NCBI GenBank assembly: GCA_047495785.1
Contig: JBLDXI010000029.1
Coordinates: 124,001-188,000, forward strand
Reading direction: 5' to 3'
DNA length: 64,000 nt
Source of the DNA: Lepidodermella squamata
Lineage: Eukaryota; Gastrotricha
Shown: positions 48,101 to 57,560 of the stretch, in pieces
How positions within the stretch are numbered: position 1 is the stretch's first letter
Layout of the letters: the number at the start of each line of letters is the position of its first letter
Notes under the pieces: generated by a model
Seen by the model: the letters and a program-made list of their open reading frames with translations, nothing else
Told to the model about the DNA's origin: nothing
Database searches by the model: none
Position numbers and translations under genes: made by a program

Positions 48101-50572
48101 TCTTCGTCCCGCAGCTGCGCCTCCGCCAGCGACGTGTACAGGTGCGCCTTCAGCACGCGCACCGCCTCGTGGATGGGCCGCGGCAGCCCGATCATCGAGT
48201 CGACGTCGCCCGGCGCCGAGAAGCGCACGAACTTCAGCCGCCGCTCGTTGACGAAACGCTCCAGTTCGGCCCGGCCGACCTTTGGCCGCCACGGGTGCGC
48301 CGGCTTCACGCGCCGCTCGCCGCCGTTCGACGAGCCGCCGCCGCCGCCTGCCGCGCTGTTGCCGGCTCGGCCGCGGGCGGGGCGCGGCTCCGAGTCGTTC
48401 GATTCGCCGCTGCTGTTCGCGTTCGCCAGAGCAAACGCAGCCCCCACCTGATTGACGATAAAAAAAACAAGAAAAATGATCAGATTTGCTGAAAATTGAT
48501 ACAAAATGCAATCAATACATGGGATATCCATAATAAACAAAAATTAAATGCATCCAGCTATCAACTTACAGTTTAAAAGTTGGACAGCTAACTGAATCAA
48601 AAAACTAATTCTCGAGGCAAAATCAAGTTTAGGGCTACAGGGAAAATTCTATGAACCCTCGGCAAGTACCACTTACAATCGGGCACAGTAGTTGATATCT
48701 CAATTTTTTGACACTCTCCAATCACTAATTTTGATAACTAAAAGAAGCCTAAAAGAAGCTTCTGGGAAACCCAATGCAGTGAGTATTGTCCATATTAGCG
48801 TTTACCACTCGTGACAAAATAATATGATGAATTTATATTCCAGCGAGCAGAATCTTTCAGCTTCTTTCAGCAGAAAATCGCAATACAAAGAAATTATCCG
48901 AGTTCGAGCAAAAAATACTTATTCAATGCCCCAGTTATTTTCGAAATATTAGGGAATTCCACCATCAGTTTCATAAATCGTATGTGAATAATTCTTAACA
49001 TTGATGGTTTCAAGTCTTACGAGACAATACCACAGGCTTCGAAATATTGAATGACAATTAGATTGATCGCAAAGAACGAAATATTGAAAATTAGGCAGTT
49101 CAATCTTTGAAAACCAGCATTCACGCAATAGTCAAATCAAACAATTTACTCGTTTCAGTCACGATCAACAGAGGTATGAAATAAGAACTCAAGGAGTAAA
49201 TGCACTCTAAAACTCAATTGAGACAATCGACATATCAACCGAAATTTTGACGGGGCGCTACTTCAGGCAAACCTGATCTGATTTATGCGATCCTCTTGAA
49301 TGCTTTGATTCCTAGTCAGCAATTCAACAAGTCAGTCCCCAACTACGTTTTCATGCCACTTCAAATTTTCTAATTCCACCAATTCCAACCAATCGGCTCA
49401 TTTAGGAAAATATTCTCAGTGAAGATACCCACCTGTGAGTCGGGTGGCGGCGGCGAACACGGCCGCATCGATCGGATGACATCGGGCGTGAATTCAGCCA
49501 CAGGCGGTAGGCCATACGCGGACCTCATCGCATTTTTCGCTTCATGGGCCTCCCGAGACGACCCAAGTGAACAAAGCAGTGTCTTCCATAACAAAAGTAC
49601 AACCTTTCGAATCGGGTAATGCGGCGCATCACCGTTACAAAATCGTGTTAACATGTCAAAAAGTGTCACAGCTAATAGCTCATCGACATGGGGAATGGTT
49701 TCGTCTAGAAAAAATCATTATATTCAAAACTTAAGAACGGACTTGAAAAAACTCACTGAGTTCGGCTCGAAGATTGGATTTCAGTGTTTCGTCATTTGAA
49801 AATCGGATAGATTCAAACATTGCGTATAGTGGGGTCATGACTAATCTCAAAGGTAGCGTATCGACCGGCCGAATGGTAAGGTTAGCCACAGCGGGTGTTG
49901 ATAGAACACTGCTGGCGACTTCAATGTGTTCAGGGAATCGGCCAACTTCCCGGTGAAGAGCTTCGATTATCGCAGGCAATGCCTCGTTTTTCAATAGCAA
50001 CACTGCGTTTTTCGTCATTACCGATGAGAGCTCGTCATTAGAGCTGACTTCTTTAAAATTGCCTAGAGCGATGTAGCTCAAACAACGGTAAACATCCATT
50101 CTTCGAGCGTCCGACGCAAGATCCAGCTGGTCGAGAAGTAAACGAATGTGTCGGCTTTTCCGCTCGTCACTCCACTTCAACCATTGAGAATCTTAAAAAG
50201 TTCAAGATTAAAATTGATTGTTAGAAGATACCTTAGCACAGAACATACCCTCAGCAGGAAGCTTCTCATAGTATGTACTTTCCATCTGCTGAAGATCCTC
50301 GCTTTCGTCAAAGCAAAACCATTCTGAAAGTTAAATAGCAAATGATTGTTAGACGATGTGACATCGGACTGCTTACCTGATATTTCATGAAAAAAATTAT
50401 CCGAGTCATCGTAAACAAAACCAGCGGGCTCAAAACACCAGAGACGTTCATCTTTGCCCCCTCCTACAGCTGGGGACGGACCGGTTTCTTTTGTTCGGTA
50501 TGTCACGTAACGCAGACCCCCAGATTTATCGGGTGGCAACAGCGATTCCGTGGGCAGCGGAATAGCATCCAT
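45125..50572 (-). CDS. STRIP1: Striatin-interacting protein (STRIP/FAM40), STRIPAK complex scaffold
   Basis: Seven exons on the minus strand: 50572-50377, 50323-50249, 50191-49757, 49704-49433, 48447-47852, 46959-46484 and 45870-45125, phase-consistent, 931 residues against about 840 in vertebrates. Conserved family blocks appear in order: HIRLLLDQLDLASDARRMDV, RFCNGDAPHYPIRKVVLLLW then KTLLCSLG, YGLPPVAEFTPDVIRSMRPC, HPWRPKVGRAELERF, IGLPRPIHEAVRVLKAHLYT, LLPSLPQYCIAVLKLMLAAE, LKHFKAVHVLHFELVAQHLV, LYALKLLKLQSRFLGRQWRR and HAVSAIYERVRHRLTDDWAY. STRIP1/2 (Far11 in yeast) is the scaffold of the STRIPAK phosphatase-kinase complex with striatin, PP2A, Mob4 and GCKIII kinases. The extra length is a Gly/Ser/Asn-rich linker at the start of exon 5 and a Gly/Asn-rich insert in exon 7. 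One acceptor (exon 3) ends in AAG. I cannot tell STRIP1 from STRIP2; invertebrates usually have one gene. Confidence 0.93.
47384..47572 (+). mobile_element. Gag-like CCHC zinc knuckle remnant in a STRIP intron
   Basis: In the intron between STRIP exons 5 and 6, on the opposite strand, 47384-47425 encodes CTNCSKLGHYADEC, an exact C-x2-C-x4-H-x4-C zinc knuckle, followed by about 48 more open codons to a TAG. Stops lie just upstream, so no complete gag or ORF1 remains. This is probably a retroelement relic, though a single motif could also come from a host zinc-knuckle gene. Confidence 0.5.
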
Positions 50573-51281
50573 TTAATACCTAAAATTTGAATATTAAATC
50601 AAGGCTATAATTTGCTCTTCCTCTTTCAGGAAAGACGCATAGCTATCCAAAAATATGGGTCCCCTGATGGTTGGTACGTTGGAAACGGCGCACCCAGCAG
50701 TCGAGGTCTATTTTAAAAAGATGACGACCGGGGTTGCTCTTGCACTCCTAATCATCTCCGCAATTGAGAGGATTTCGTACGTCATTGGTTTTCGTACGCT
50801 GCATTTAAGTACCGCAGGGTTCACAAAGCGCATATGTTGGCATAGGCAAGCAAGGCAGGGAATGGCGATACACAACGCAGCTTATTTGGCACAAAATCGA
50901 CTGTAAGCTCGAAAACGACACGAAGCGAAAAAGACTTACCCAGGCTTAAAGTTTTCCTGCGGCAATTAATTTGATAAATAGACAAAATATCTATTTCAAA
51001 TACTAAAGCCCAATAATCGATATTTTAAATATTAATTTCTGTCAAAAACAATTCCGGCTTTCCCGCGCGCTATTTTCAAAAAAATTTCATTTTATTGTAG
51101 GTTAGGATAGGATTCCGCGTTCCCTCCCGCGGCGGCCCGGGTTAAAGTTCTTGGTTCTTGACTGTCAGGTGTCAGGCGCGTTAGCTTCGTGAACTTGCTT
51201 AAACAAAAGACTGACCACAGGGTGCACCTAGAAAAAATATGTTAGCGTTGGATTTGCATCTCTAGATTCATTGCATCGTGT
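50573..51281. promoter_or_regulatory. Region upstream of STRIP and of the next plus-strand gene
   Basis: Divergent gap containing the STRIP promoter on the minus strand. An 83-codon open frame at 50655-50906 has one hydrophobic stretch (VALALLIISAIERISY) but no continuing exon or known domain, so I do not call it a gene. Confidence 0.4.
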
Positions 51282-51974
51282 ATGAAACCTGTTTTTATTC
51301 CCGGCCTGGGCAAGGCCACCTTAGTTGTACGGAAACCTCGTGAAAGCGCAGTAAACGTGGTAAAATCGGAAGACGATTGCAGCTTCGACGGTAATAGTCT
51401 CAATCATGCTTCTTACATATACTCATTATTGACTTCCAGATATAGAGATCAGTGACGAAGGAGAAGCTATTAGTGCAAATCCTAGCAGCTGCGACGAGTC
51501 TACTAGGGGAAGTGGTATCGAGACAAGACTTCGGTGGGTAAGAACATGCTAATTTTCATTTACTTTGCATTTTCGTTTCCATTGCTGCTTATACTAACCC
51601 GGGGTTATGCAAATTTCACTGCTCGGCGAGATTTCGTCTTCATTGCTGCGCACTCTTGTTTTAGCTTTATGCACGAGCAATTTCGCAAGATAATCGCGAT
51701 AATCATCAAGGTGCGGACTATCAGAGAGCCTCGACTGTTCGCTCCCGGCATCATCAAGTTCTGTTAGGTCATAATTGTTTTCATATGGCGCCATATTGCA
51801 ATGCGAGCTTGTTTCATCGTTGGTGACTTCTGATTTGAGCAAATTCCCGTTTACAGATTCAAGAAGACCTCATGCTTCCCAGCTCCGAAGAACTATGTTC
51901 GCCGTTCTATAATATCTTCAATCGCTTCCTTGAGCCATCTAGCATGGATAGGCTTTAATATAGACAGACGATGA
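51282..51974 (+). CDS. Small unclassified gene, three exons
   Basis: Exons 51282-51390, 51440-51533 and 51857-51974 join in phases 1 and 2 with good sites (GACG|GTAATA, TTCCAG; TTCG|GTGGGT, TTACAG). Together they encode about 106 residues: MKPVFIPGLGKATLVVRKPR, an acidic middle (SEDDCSFD, IEISDEGEAIS) and a basic end. The first two exons look genuine. The third is doubtful because a transposase-like relic reads on the opposite strand across it. The first two exons could instead be the 5' end of the SKI/DAC-like gene at 53.6 kb. No function proposed. Confidence 0.4.
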
Positions 51975-52260
51975 TCAACATTGGCCTTGTGCAGCATGGC
52001 AAGTGCAGCAGTTAATTTAGAAGAGAAATATTGTATTTTGTATAGCACCTTCTGGTGCCAGGGTCCAATCAGAAACTGGCTCTAGCTTCGAACCGGCCTC
52101 GTCAATGTTAATCACCAGCACATAGTTTCAGCGACTGATTTCCGAAATTATTGTTTGATCTCTTCGGCATTGGGGACGTCAGCCTCCGTCGACTTAGTCG
52201 CTTTCCTCTCAACAAACTCAAAAGATTCATATTGAGATCTAGCGATCGATTTTGAAACAT
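51594..52260 (-). mobile_element. Degenerate pogo/jerky-like DDE transposase relic
   Basis: Minus-strand reading in shifting frames gives FEFVERKATKSTEADVPNAE (about 52190-52230), YVLVINIDEAGSKLEPVSDW (about 52080-52140), LTAALAMLHKANVDHRLSIL followed by KPIHARWLKEAIEDI (about 51905-52015), and an open 82-codon acidic tail at 51594-51842. The order resembles pogo/Tigger-type transposases: an N-M-D-E-(T)-like first catalytic block (here INIDEA) and a KPxHxRWxxE block after the DDE core. Frames are broken by stops, so it is dead. The family assignment is from pattern memory only. Confidence 0.35.
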
Positions 52261-52850
52261 CGAATCCACCATCAAACTTCTAAGCCAGGCTGGACATTCT
52301 TATTCGGCGGTTGCCCGAAGGGCGCACTTGATTATTCGATTTTTTAGTGGGGCGCCCATTTTACTTGCGACTTCCACCCATTGCTTCAGTAATTGTATCA
52401 TTTTGCAATCAAGCATGTTCACATATCATAGGGGCAAGTTACAAGTGAGTGGGGAGCGCTTTCTCCGAGGGGCGTTACCCTAAAACAGAAGGAGGGGCAA
52501 AGAGTTCAGCGAACGAGGCTAGTCAGTGCTAAAAGAACCAGGTCTAGAGCGGTTTTGATATGCCAATGTACTGGGCAGTTCACAGATGAGAACCTTGGAT
52601 TGCCCGAAATATTGATTGCCTGATCTTGATTGCCGAAAAGTCAATTTTGCGAAAATTTTGCACGCCTTGTGGTTTGGGCCCTCGCGAATTTTTTAAGCAT
52701 CGCGCAAATTTTCACGTATACAATATTCTCGAAATGAAGATTTCATGTTGTTCTTAATGAAAGTATTTACAAATTGGTCACCCGGTCGGCATTCTTCAGT
52801 GAGGTACGCGGGCTAGAAAATCAGGGCAAGGTCGTTTTTATTCGAAAGTT

Positions 52851-53382
52851 TCAGAAACGCGTGTTATCGATGATGACAACAGCCGGCTGTTTAGGGGGCA
52901 AGTCGAGGGCTTTTTGAACTCTGTCGCAATAAGGAGAAAGTTTCGGAAAGTGCGAACGACCAGGTCTAGTTCCTGCCAGGTGACTTTTTTGCCTGGCGGC
53001 TCGCTTGAGACAGGCAGAACGTTCTAATCGGGCGGCATTTCGCTGTTTCCTTCCTGCGATTAGTGTTCGGAGATGGCTCACTCTTACTTTTTGCCTTAAA
53101 ATTATTTTGCATTATTTGCTTTTCAACAGAAGAATTCGAAGAATGAAGAGAAATTGAGGTTAGATCATTAACATTAGTGTGAAATATTTACCAGTGTCAC
53201 GCGAAAAGAGCAAGGTGGCTGCAGATTGCCAATCGCAAGGCTTCAGTTGATTCCATGCCCAATTGTTTTTCCTGAAACATGAGGTCGATATCTTCGGGCT
53301 CCAGGAAATCCAAGGCTTCGGCTTTTTTACCGAGTCCGGCTGTATTGGATTCAATCAGTTTTGAATTGATTATTCTCAGGAA
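52851..53382 (-). CDS. Unclassified protein, C-terminal two exons
   Basis: Exon 53382-53201 and exon 53094-52851 on the minus strand join in phase 2 (donor TTCGC|GTGACA, acceptor TTTTAAG). They give about 141 residues: IINSKLIESNTAGLGKKAEA, LDFLEPEDIDLMFQEKQLGM, LRLAICSHLALFA, then a very basic stretch (GRKQRNAARLERSACLKRAA) and the end QPAVVIIDNTRF. Amino-acid composition and absence of stops support coding. The donor is weak, the acceptor is AAG, and no start codon or upstream exon was found. The SKI/DAC-like gene begins close by on the other strand. Function unknown. Confidence 0.4.
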
Positions 53383-53556
53383 CTCAGGAAAAGAGTCGTC
53401 AAAATTTAAAACCGAAAAATTATTAATTAAAAAAGAAAGCGAACAGAAAATTATTCTCGTGAACTATTCACAGATCACGAAAAGACTTCTATTTTAAAGT
53501 AACATATTATGCTTTAAAATGTGAGTCTAAAATGTTTTTATCCGACATTTTTCTAG

Positions 53557-54523
53557 CTCGAAACGTTAGAATACGTGGTTATCGACGGCGAAGAGTGGAT
53601 ATTCCTTCGGCAAATCACTCGACAACTAGTTGGCAGTGCCGTGTTCGATGAAGTGAAGGCGCTGCCTAGTCGCAAATTAACAGACGAAGAAGTGTCTGAC
53701 GTAGCCGAATCGAATGGCGTACCTGCTAAGAAAATGAAAGTCATGTCTATTCTCGTCAGGAAACGAGATTTGAAGCAATTGATCGAATCTAAGCCTCAAC
53801 TGAAAATAATGGCCAGAGTTCCAACTTTGGACCACGGCCAGGTTTGTTTTATTGTTTCGAAATTCATGGGTGAATCTACTTTATTTTCCCTAGTTGAAAT
53901 CGCTTCATTACATCAGGCTCAATAATGAGTGCTATTTCCTGGAGTTCGAGGTCGTGAAATTGCTGTCTTTGGCAACTCGATTTGAATTGCGGCGGAAATT
54001 CAAACAGCTGAAACCGTTCAATTTGACGGCAGAAGAAGTGTCACAAATTACAGCGCATCAAACAGGACTGTATCCCCTGCTAGAAGCTCATAGGAGCGTT
54101 GTAAATACAAAAAACGTTGCTCATGTAGTAAATTCTCTATTTCCTGAAATTGCTTTGTCCCCAGAGCCACCGAAACGTTCGATTGAAGAGTTGAAAAATG
54201 GAGTGAGCAAGTTGAAAAAACTGTGGATTAAAAAATCGACCTGGTTCTTATCTATGCAAGTCATGCGGCTGTTTGACGAACCTTCGTTGGAAAATTTGTT
54301 TGAATCGATGCCGAATTTGGAGAAAATGACACTTGATCCTTCAGATGTTGATACGTTGGCGACGAGATACCATTGCAAAAAAGATTTAGGCTTGAGCAAC
54401 ATCGTGATTTCATGCAAATCGCTCGAGAGTGAATTAGATAAAATGACCCCATCTGCATATGCCACTGAGCCAGATGGCGATGTAAAAACTGAGCCGTGTT
54501 GTTGTGACTGCAATTCGCGATGA
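53557..54523 (+). CDS. Protein with three tandem SKI/SNO/DAC-like domains (5' end not found)
   Basis: Exons 53557-53841 and 53894-54523 join in phase 0 across a 52-bp intron; stop TGA at 54521-54523. Three repeats of about 75-100 residues each begin with an L-x-x-L segment and an aromatic-hydrophobic core: (1) LETLEYVVIDGEEWIFLRQI ... VFDEVKALPSRKLTDEEVSD ... ILVRKRDLKQLI; (2) LKSLHYIRLNNECYFLEFEV ... LRRKFKQLKPFNLTAEEVSQ; (3) VSKLKKLWIKKSTWFLSMQV ... LFESMPNLEKMTLDPSDVDT. The first aligns by eye with the Dachshund box (CLPQVFDLFLKHLVGG ... KLKRLDI ... EQVRILRGLGAIQPG ... LITRKDFETL), a winged-helix-like fold in SKI, SNO and DAC transcription regulators. The C-terminus is acidic then Cys-rich (CCCDC). 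Further 5' exons are required because 53557 starts in mid-frame after an acceptor. Domain assignment is inference. Confidence 0.55.
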
Positions 54524-54567
54524 ACGGTCAAATAATATTATTTTCTCATCTCAACTTTTCAAACTGC

Positions 54568-54573
54568 AATAAA
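54568..54573 (+). terminator. AATAAA polyadenylation signal of the SKI/DAC-like gene
   Basis: Canonical hexamer 45 bp after the stop codon at 54523. Confidence 0.65.
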
Positions 54574-55067
54574 ATCAGGAATGACAGCGAAGTTGTGACC
54601 GAAAATTGGTTTTGCAGAGGGTAGAAAAATTCTCACTCTTGAACCTTTGACCGTTGAGTTTTCTATCCACATTTTTGAGGAAAGTTGCGCGGCGGTTGGT
54701 TGAGAACTAGAGAATAACGTATTTTCTTTTACATTTGATCGTTTAGCTGTTATAAATTCTGTTAATTTTGTCGGTCCTTCCTGCGCATGGATGGTCCGAA
54801 AACTGTCAAGGCATCGGCAAAGTGTCAGCTATCAGTAAACAACCATCAATTCCAGGCTGTGACGTCAAGCTTAAACTCGCTGATTTTTCAGGTAATTTGG
54901 GGAATATAACCGAGGATATCCAAGGTAAAATTTTACTACCTCATAATACCGGATCTATTTGTGTTATTCATTTCACCTTCATAGCCGTAACTGAGAATAA
55001 TAGGGACAAAAACAAAGTATAATCAAAACAATACAATAAGTAGAGAAATACATTGAACAAAAATTGA

Positions 55068-56054
55068 TCAATGAGTTAATTTAGCGGCATTTTTTCCACG
55101 ATAATACTGATAAACAGCCTGGCGACATTCCTCGGCCGATTGTTGTGCCTCCAGAGGAAATTGATTCCATAAATCGGGCCATAGGTAACTCAGACTCAAC
55201 GTACCGCGCAGAGAATCGAAGATCGATCCGAACATCGGTTCGAAGTGACGCATTTTTAACCGGCTCGGTTCATTCAGCTGGAACATGGCCTGCATCGCCT
55301 GCATCGGCTGTTGAGACATTTCCATACGAAAGCTGCCAAATGGATTGCATGCTTCTGATGCACGCTGACCCAAGCGAGGCGTTGTGGAAGAGGGTCTTAC
55401 ACATCCTGGTACCAAACATTCTCACTGCCTGGTGTTAGCTAGAGGTTAGCGATAGTTCTGAGCACCCAATGTGCGCCCGTGTGCTGGGCCTTTGCAAGAT
55501 TCCGCCATCTGCGGTGGTGAGAAATACAAGCCGTCCTCTTGCGCAGGTTGTAGCAGCCAGGCGACGAGTTGCTTTAGTAACCAATGCAGTACATTACCGA
55601 TCGGGAGTCAACATTCTTCTCGATCTCCGCGATCACGAGCGCCGAGTCAATACCACCTTCGACGTTAGATGAGAATTCGCAAATTTATAGGCGCGAAATG
55701 GCAGTAACGCTCGTACACACGTCTCGGCTACGTCTGTCCTCCTTCGACCAGGATGGGGTCGCACCAGGACCTGGAGCTGGTTGAGTTGTCGTCGGTTGAT
55801 CGTTCGTATAGGAACGTGTTGAGAAAAACGCTTGCACCTTATTCAGACAGGGGGCGGGGCTGTCGCGACTAACCGAGTTGTTGTCGAACAAAACCTGCTT
55901 CAAAGCAGACCTGAAAAAGTATCCGAATTATGGGAAATCGAAAAGAGAATCATGTCAAACCTTACCTGACGAGAACGGAAGTGAGGACAAAGGATGTAGC
56001 TGCTTGATTGCTGAGGATGCGATCGATGAGTGTGATTTTGGTCTCGAAATCTCC
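55068..56054 (-). CDS. Unclassified multi-exon gene or gene fragment
   Basis: Minus-strand coding-like segments: 56054-55966 (GDFETKITLIDRILSNQAAT then SFVLTSVLV), joined by a good intron (AG|GTAAGG ... TTTTTCAG, phase 2) to 55910 onward (SALKQVLFDNNSVSRDSPAP, KVQAFFSTRSYTNDQ, then a Pro/Thr/Gly-rich stretch). Near 55670-55605 lies a coding-like stretch (GIDSALVIAEIEKNVDSRS). The terminal open frame 55415-55068 ends GKNAAKLTH and contains LSLSYLWPDLWNQFPLEAQQ. The joins between 55736 and 55415 cannot be settled: the frame is interrupted near 55590, and a neighbouring frame is open over 55440-55600. It may be one gene with small introns or a decaying copy. No family recognised. Confidence 0.38.
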
Positions 56055-56468
56055 GCGTTTTTAATCACGAAAAACCTGCTGTTGCAAGAGGAATAATGGC
56101 TCAAAACGTCGATGACAGACTCCATCTGTTTAGAGTTCTGCTTTGAAATCCCCCAAAATCTCGGAGGGGTAATTTTATCATGCTGATCAGAATTGGTAAT
56201 TCAGAATTTCGATATCACACTCTGATCTCCAGATAGTAATTCGATTTATTACCGTAATTTGAGTAATTTTTTTCCAATTGCAAGATTTGACCAAAATTTA
56301 AACAAAATTGTATGAAATTAAATTAAAAAAATTCGTAATTGGAATTGGCTAACCTTTTATTTTTAAGCACGAGATTCAGATCCGCTCTTTCATTCATTCG
56401 TTCAAGGCACGCGTTTCATTTACGTTTCATTCGTTTTTTTTATAAATTACGCAAATTTCGGTTATTTT

Positions 56469-56535
56469 GGTTAACCGCCGGATTTGGCCATGGCGGCCTG
56501 GCGCTCCGCAGTTAAAACCGGCCCGGCGGTTAACC
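56469..56535. repeat. GC-rich inverted repeat (13-bp perfect arms)
   Basis: GGTTAACCGCCGG at 56469-56481 and CCGGCGGTTAACC at 56523-56535 are exact reverse complements. A third related copy, GCCGCCGGTTAA, follows at about 56540-56551. The block is strikingly GC-rich in AT-rich surroundings. It may be the end of a mobile element. Confidence 0.7.
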
Positions 56536-56639
56536 ACGAGCCGCCGGTTAAATTTCGGCCCGCGGCATCTGCAAAGCAGAATTACAAGCCCTAAATAGTA
56601 TAACAGCATGATTGAGCAGATTGGCATAACATCTAAATT

Positions 56640-56895
56640 CATCACTCTATTTATTAAGGTCTGCGCACAAACTCGTATGAAAAAATGTGTATGTGATTTG
56701 TAATAAGTTTTTTGCCGGGGTCGTATGTGTTGGCGAAAAAAAATCGCATACAGACCCGTTCACAAACTGATTTCTTTTCTCCCTGTATGTGATTTTTTTT
56801 CTGGCCGAAGAGGCCGCTGAAAAAAATGACCATCTTCGATGGGGCTCGAACCCCGTCCGCCCGTTGAACAGGCCGGTCAATAGCAACTGCACTAT
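56640..56895 (-). mobile_element. tRNA-derived SINE, copy 1 (minus orientation)
   Basis: Reading the minus strand, a tRNA-like head contains a possible A box (TAGTGCAGTTGCTA, 56894-56881) and a clear B box (GGTTCGAGCCC, 56852-56842) within a GGGG/CCCC T-stem. It is followed by a body beginning TTTTTTCAGCGGCCTCT near 56828 and continuing with AATCACATACA, AATCAGTTTGTGAACG and the end ACGAGTTTGTG near 56665. The same body occurs in inverted orientation at 57157-57313. Confidence 0.65.
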
Positions 56896-57057
56896 GTTGC
56901 CATCATATTTATGTGTCGCTATAAAAAGCCTAATTATTGGTTGCTAATATCTATAAAAGCTATCCGCGTTTTCTGGGTCAAGTGCGGGCATGAATCATTA
57001 ATCTTCGACTTGTTTGTTGACGTTTTCATCAATGAATTTTTTGCCTTAAAGCCTAAT

Positions 57058-57315
57058 TTATAGGTCACACATTAAGCTTGACGGCTTAGCCATGTCGATA
57101 TAATTATCGATGTGTGCGAAGTCGTCAAGGGTTCGATTCGACGTGCCGCCATCCCTTTTTTCAGTGGCCTCTCCGGCCAGAAACAAATCACATACAAGGA
57201 AAAAAGAAATCAGTTTGTGAACGGGGGCTGTATGCTTTTTGCTGTATGTGTATGTGTTTACTCGCATACGCATGAGAAAAAAAAAGAAACGAGTTTGTGG
57301 GAAGGCCTTTATCAC
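57058..57315 (+). mobile_element. tRNA-derived SINE, copy 2 (plus orientation)
   Basis: A tRNA-like head has a B box (GGTTCGATTC, 57130-57139) and a weaker A-box region near 57086-57100. It is followed by a body (TTTTTTCAGTGGCCTCT from about 57157, AATCACATACA, AATCAGTTTGTGAACG, ending ACGAGTTTGTG near 57298) shared with the inverted copy at 56640-56830. The head sequence differs from copy 1. The 3' end abuts the stop codon of the small gene at 57312-57560. Confidence 0.65.
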
Positions 57316-57560
57316 AGGTTGTCTGCAATCAGCTGTTCAGCGCCGAGCTCATGGGCGACTGATGGCGTAATCACGACAGCCAAACGGCGCATGGTACTAT
57401 CGTCGTGGTCGTGCACCTGCAGACTCACTGGCCAAAGTGGACTGCGAAGTGGTTCGCTACTGTCCTCACAGACTGGAATGCGACACCATGCGGCTGCTGC
57501 GGTTCGTTCGAGTCGTTTCTCGTGAAACTCCCGTTCCTCCAACTTGTCAATAGCATTCAT
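57312..57560 (-). CDS. Small unclassified protein, 82 residues
   Basis: Intronless open frame on the minus strand, MNAIDKLEEREFHEKRLERT ... VSLQVHDHDDSTMRRLAVVI ... AHELGAEQLIADNL. Composition is balanced and non-repetitive, which supports coding, with an N-terminal charged helix. No family recognised. Its stop codon lies directly at the end of SINE copy 2, so its 3' UTR would be SINE-derived. It could also be the last exon of a longer gene. Confidence 0.35.
   Translation of the reverse strand: MNAIDKLEEREFHEKRLERTAAAAWCRIPVCEDSSEPLRSPLWPVSLQVHDHDDSTMRRLAVVITPSVAHELGAEQLIADNL

Noticed and set aside
50655-50906. Possible first exon of a peptide transporter because of an ERISY-like motif
   Set aside because: Only one short hydrophobic segment, no glycine after the motif, and no continuing transmembrane exons before the next gene.
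55605-55675. GGIDSALV on the minus strand as an NAD synthetase-type P-loop
   Set aside because: The motif stands alone: no other synthetase motif is found around it and the frame breaks within 30 codons.
56836-56905. A functional tRNA gene on the minus strand
   Set aside because: The T-arm and B box are good, but the acceptor stem does not close and the anticodon stem is poor. It is followed by the SINE body, so it is the head of a SINE.
57080-57150. A functional tRNA gene on the plus strand
   Set aside because: A B box is present but there is no acceptable acceptor or anticodon stem. The sequence continues into the SINE body.
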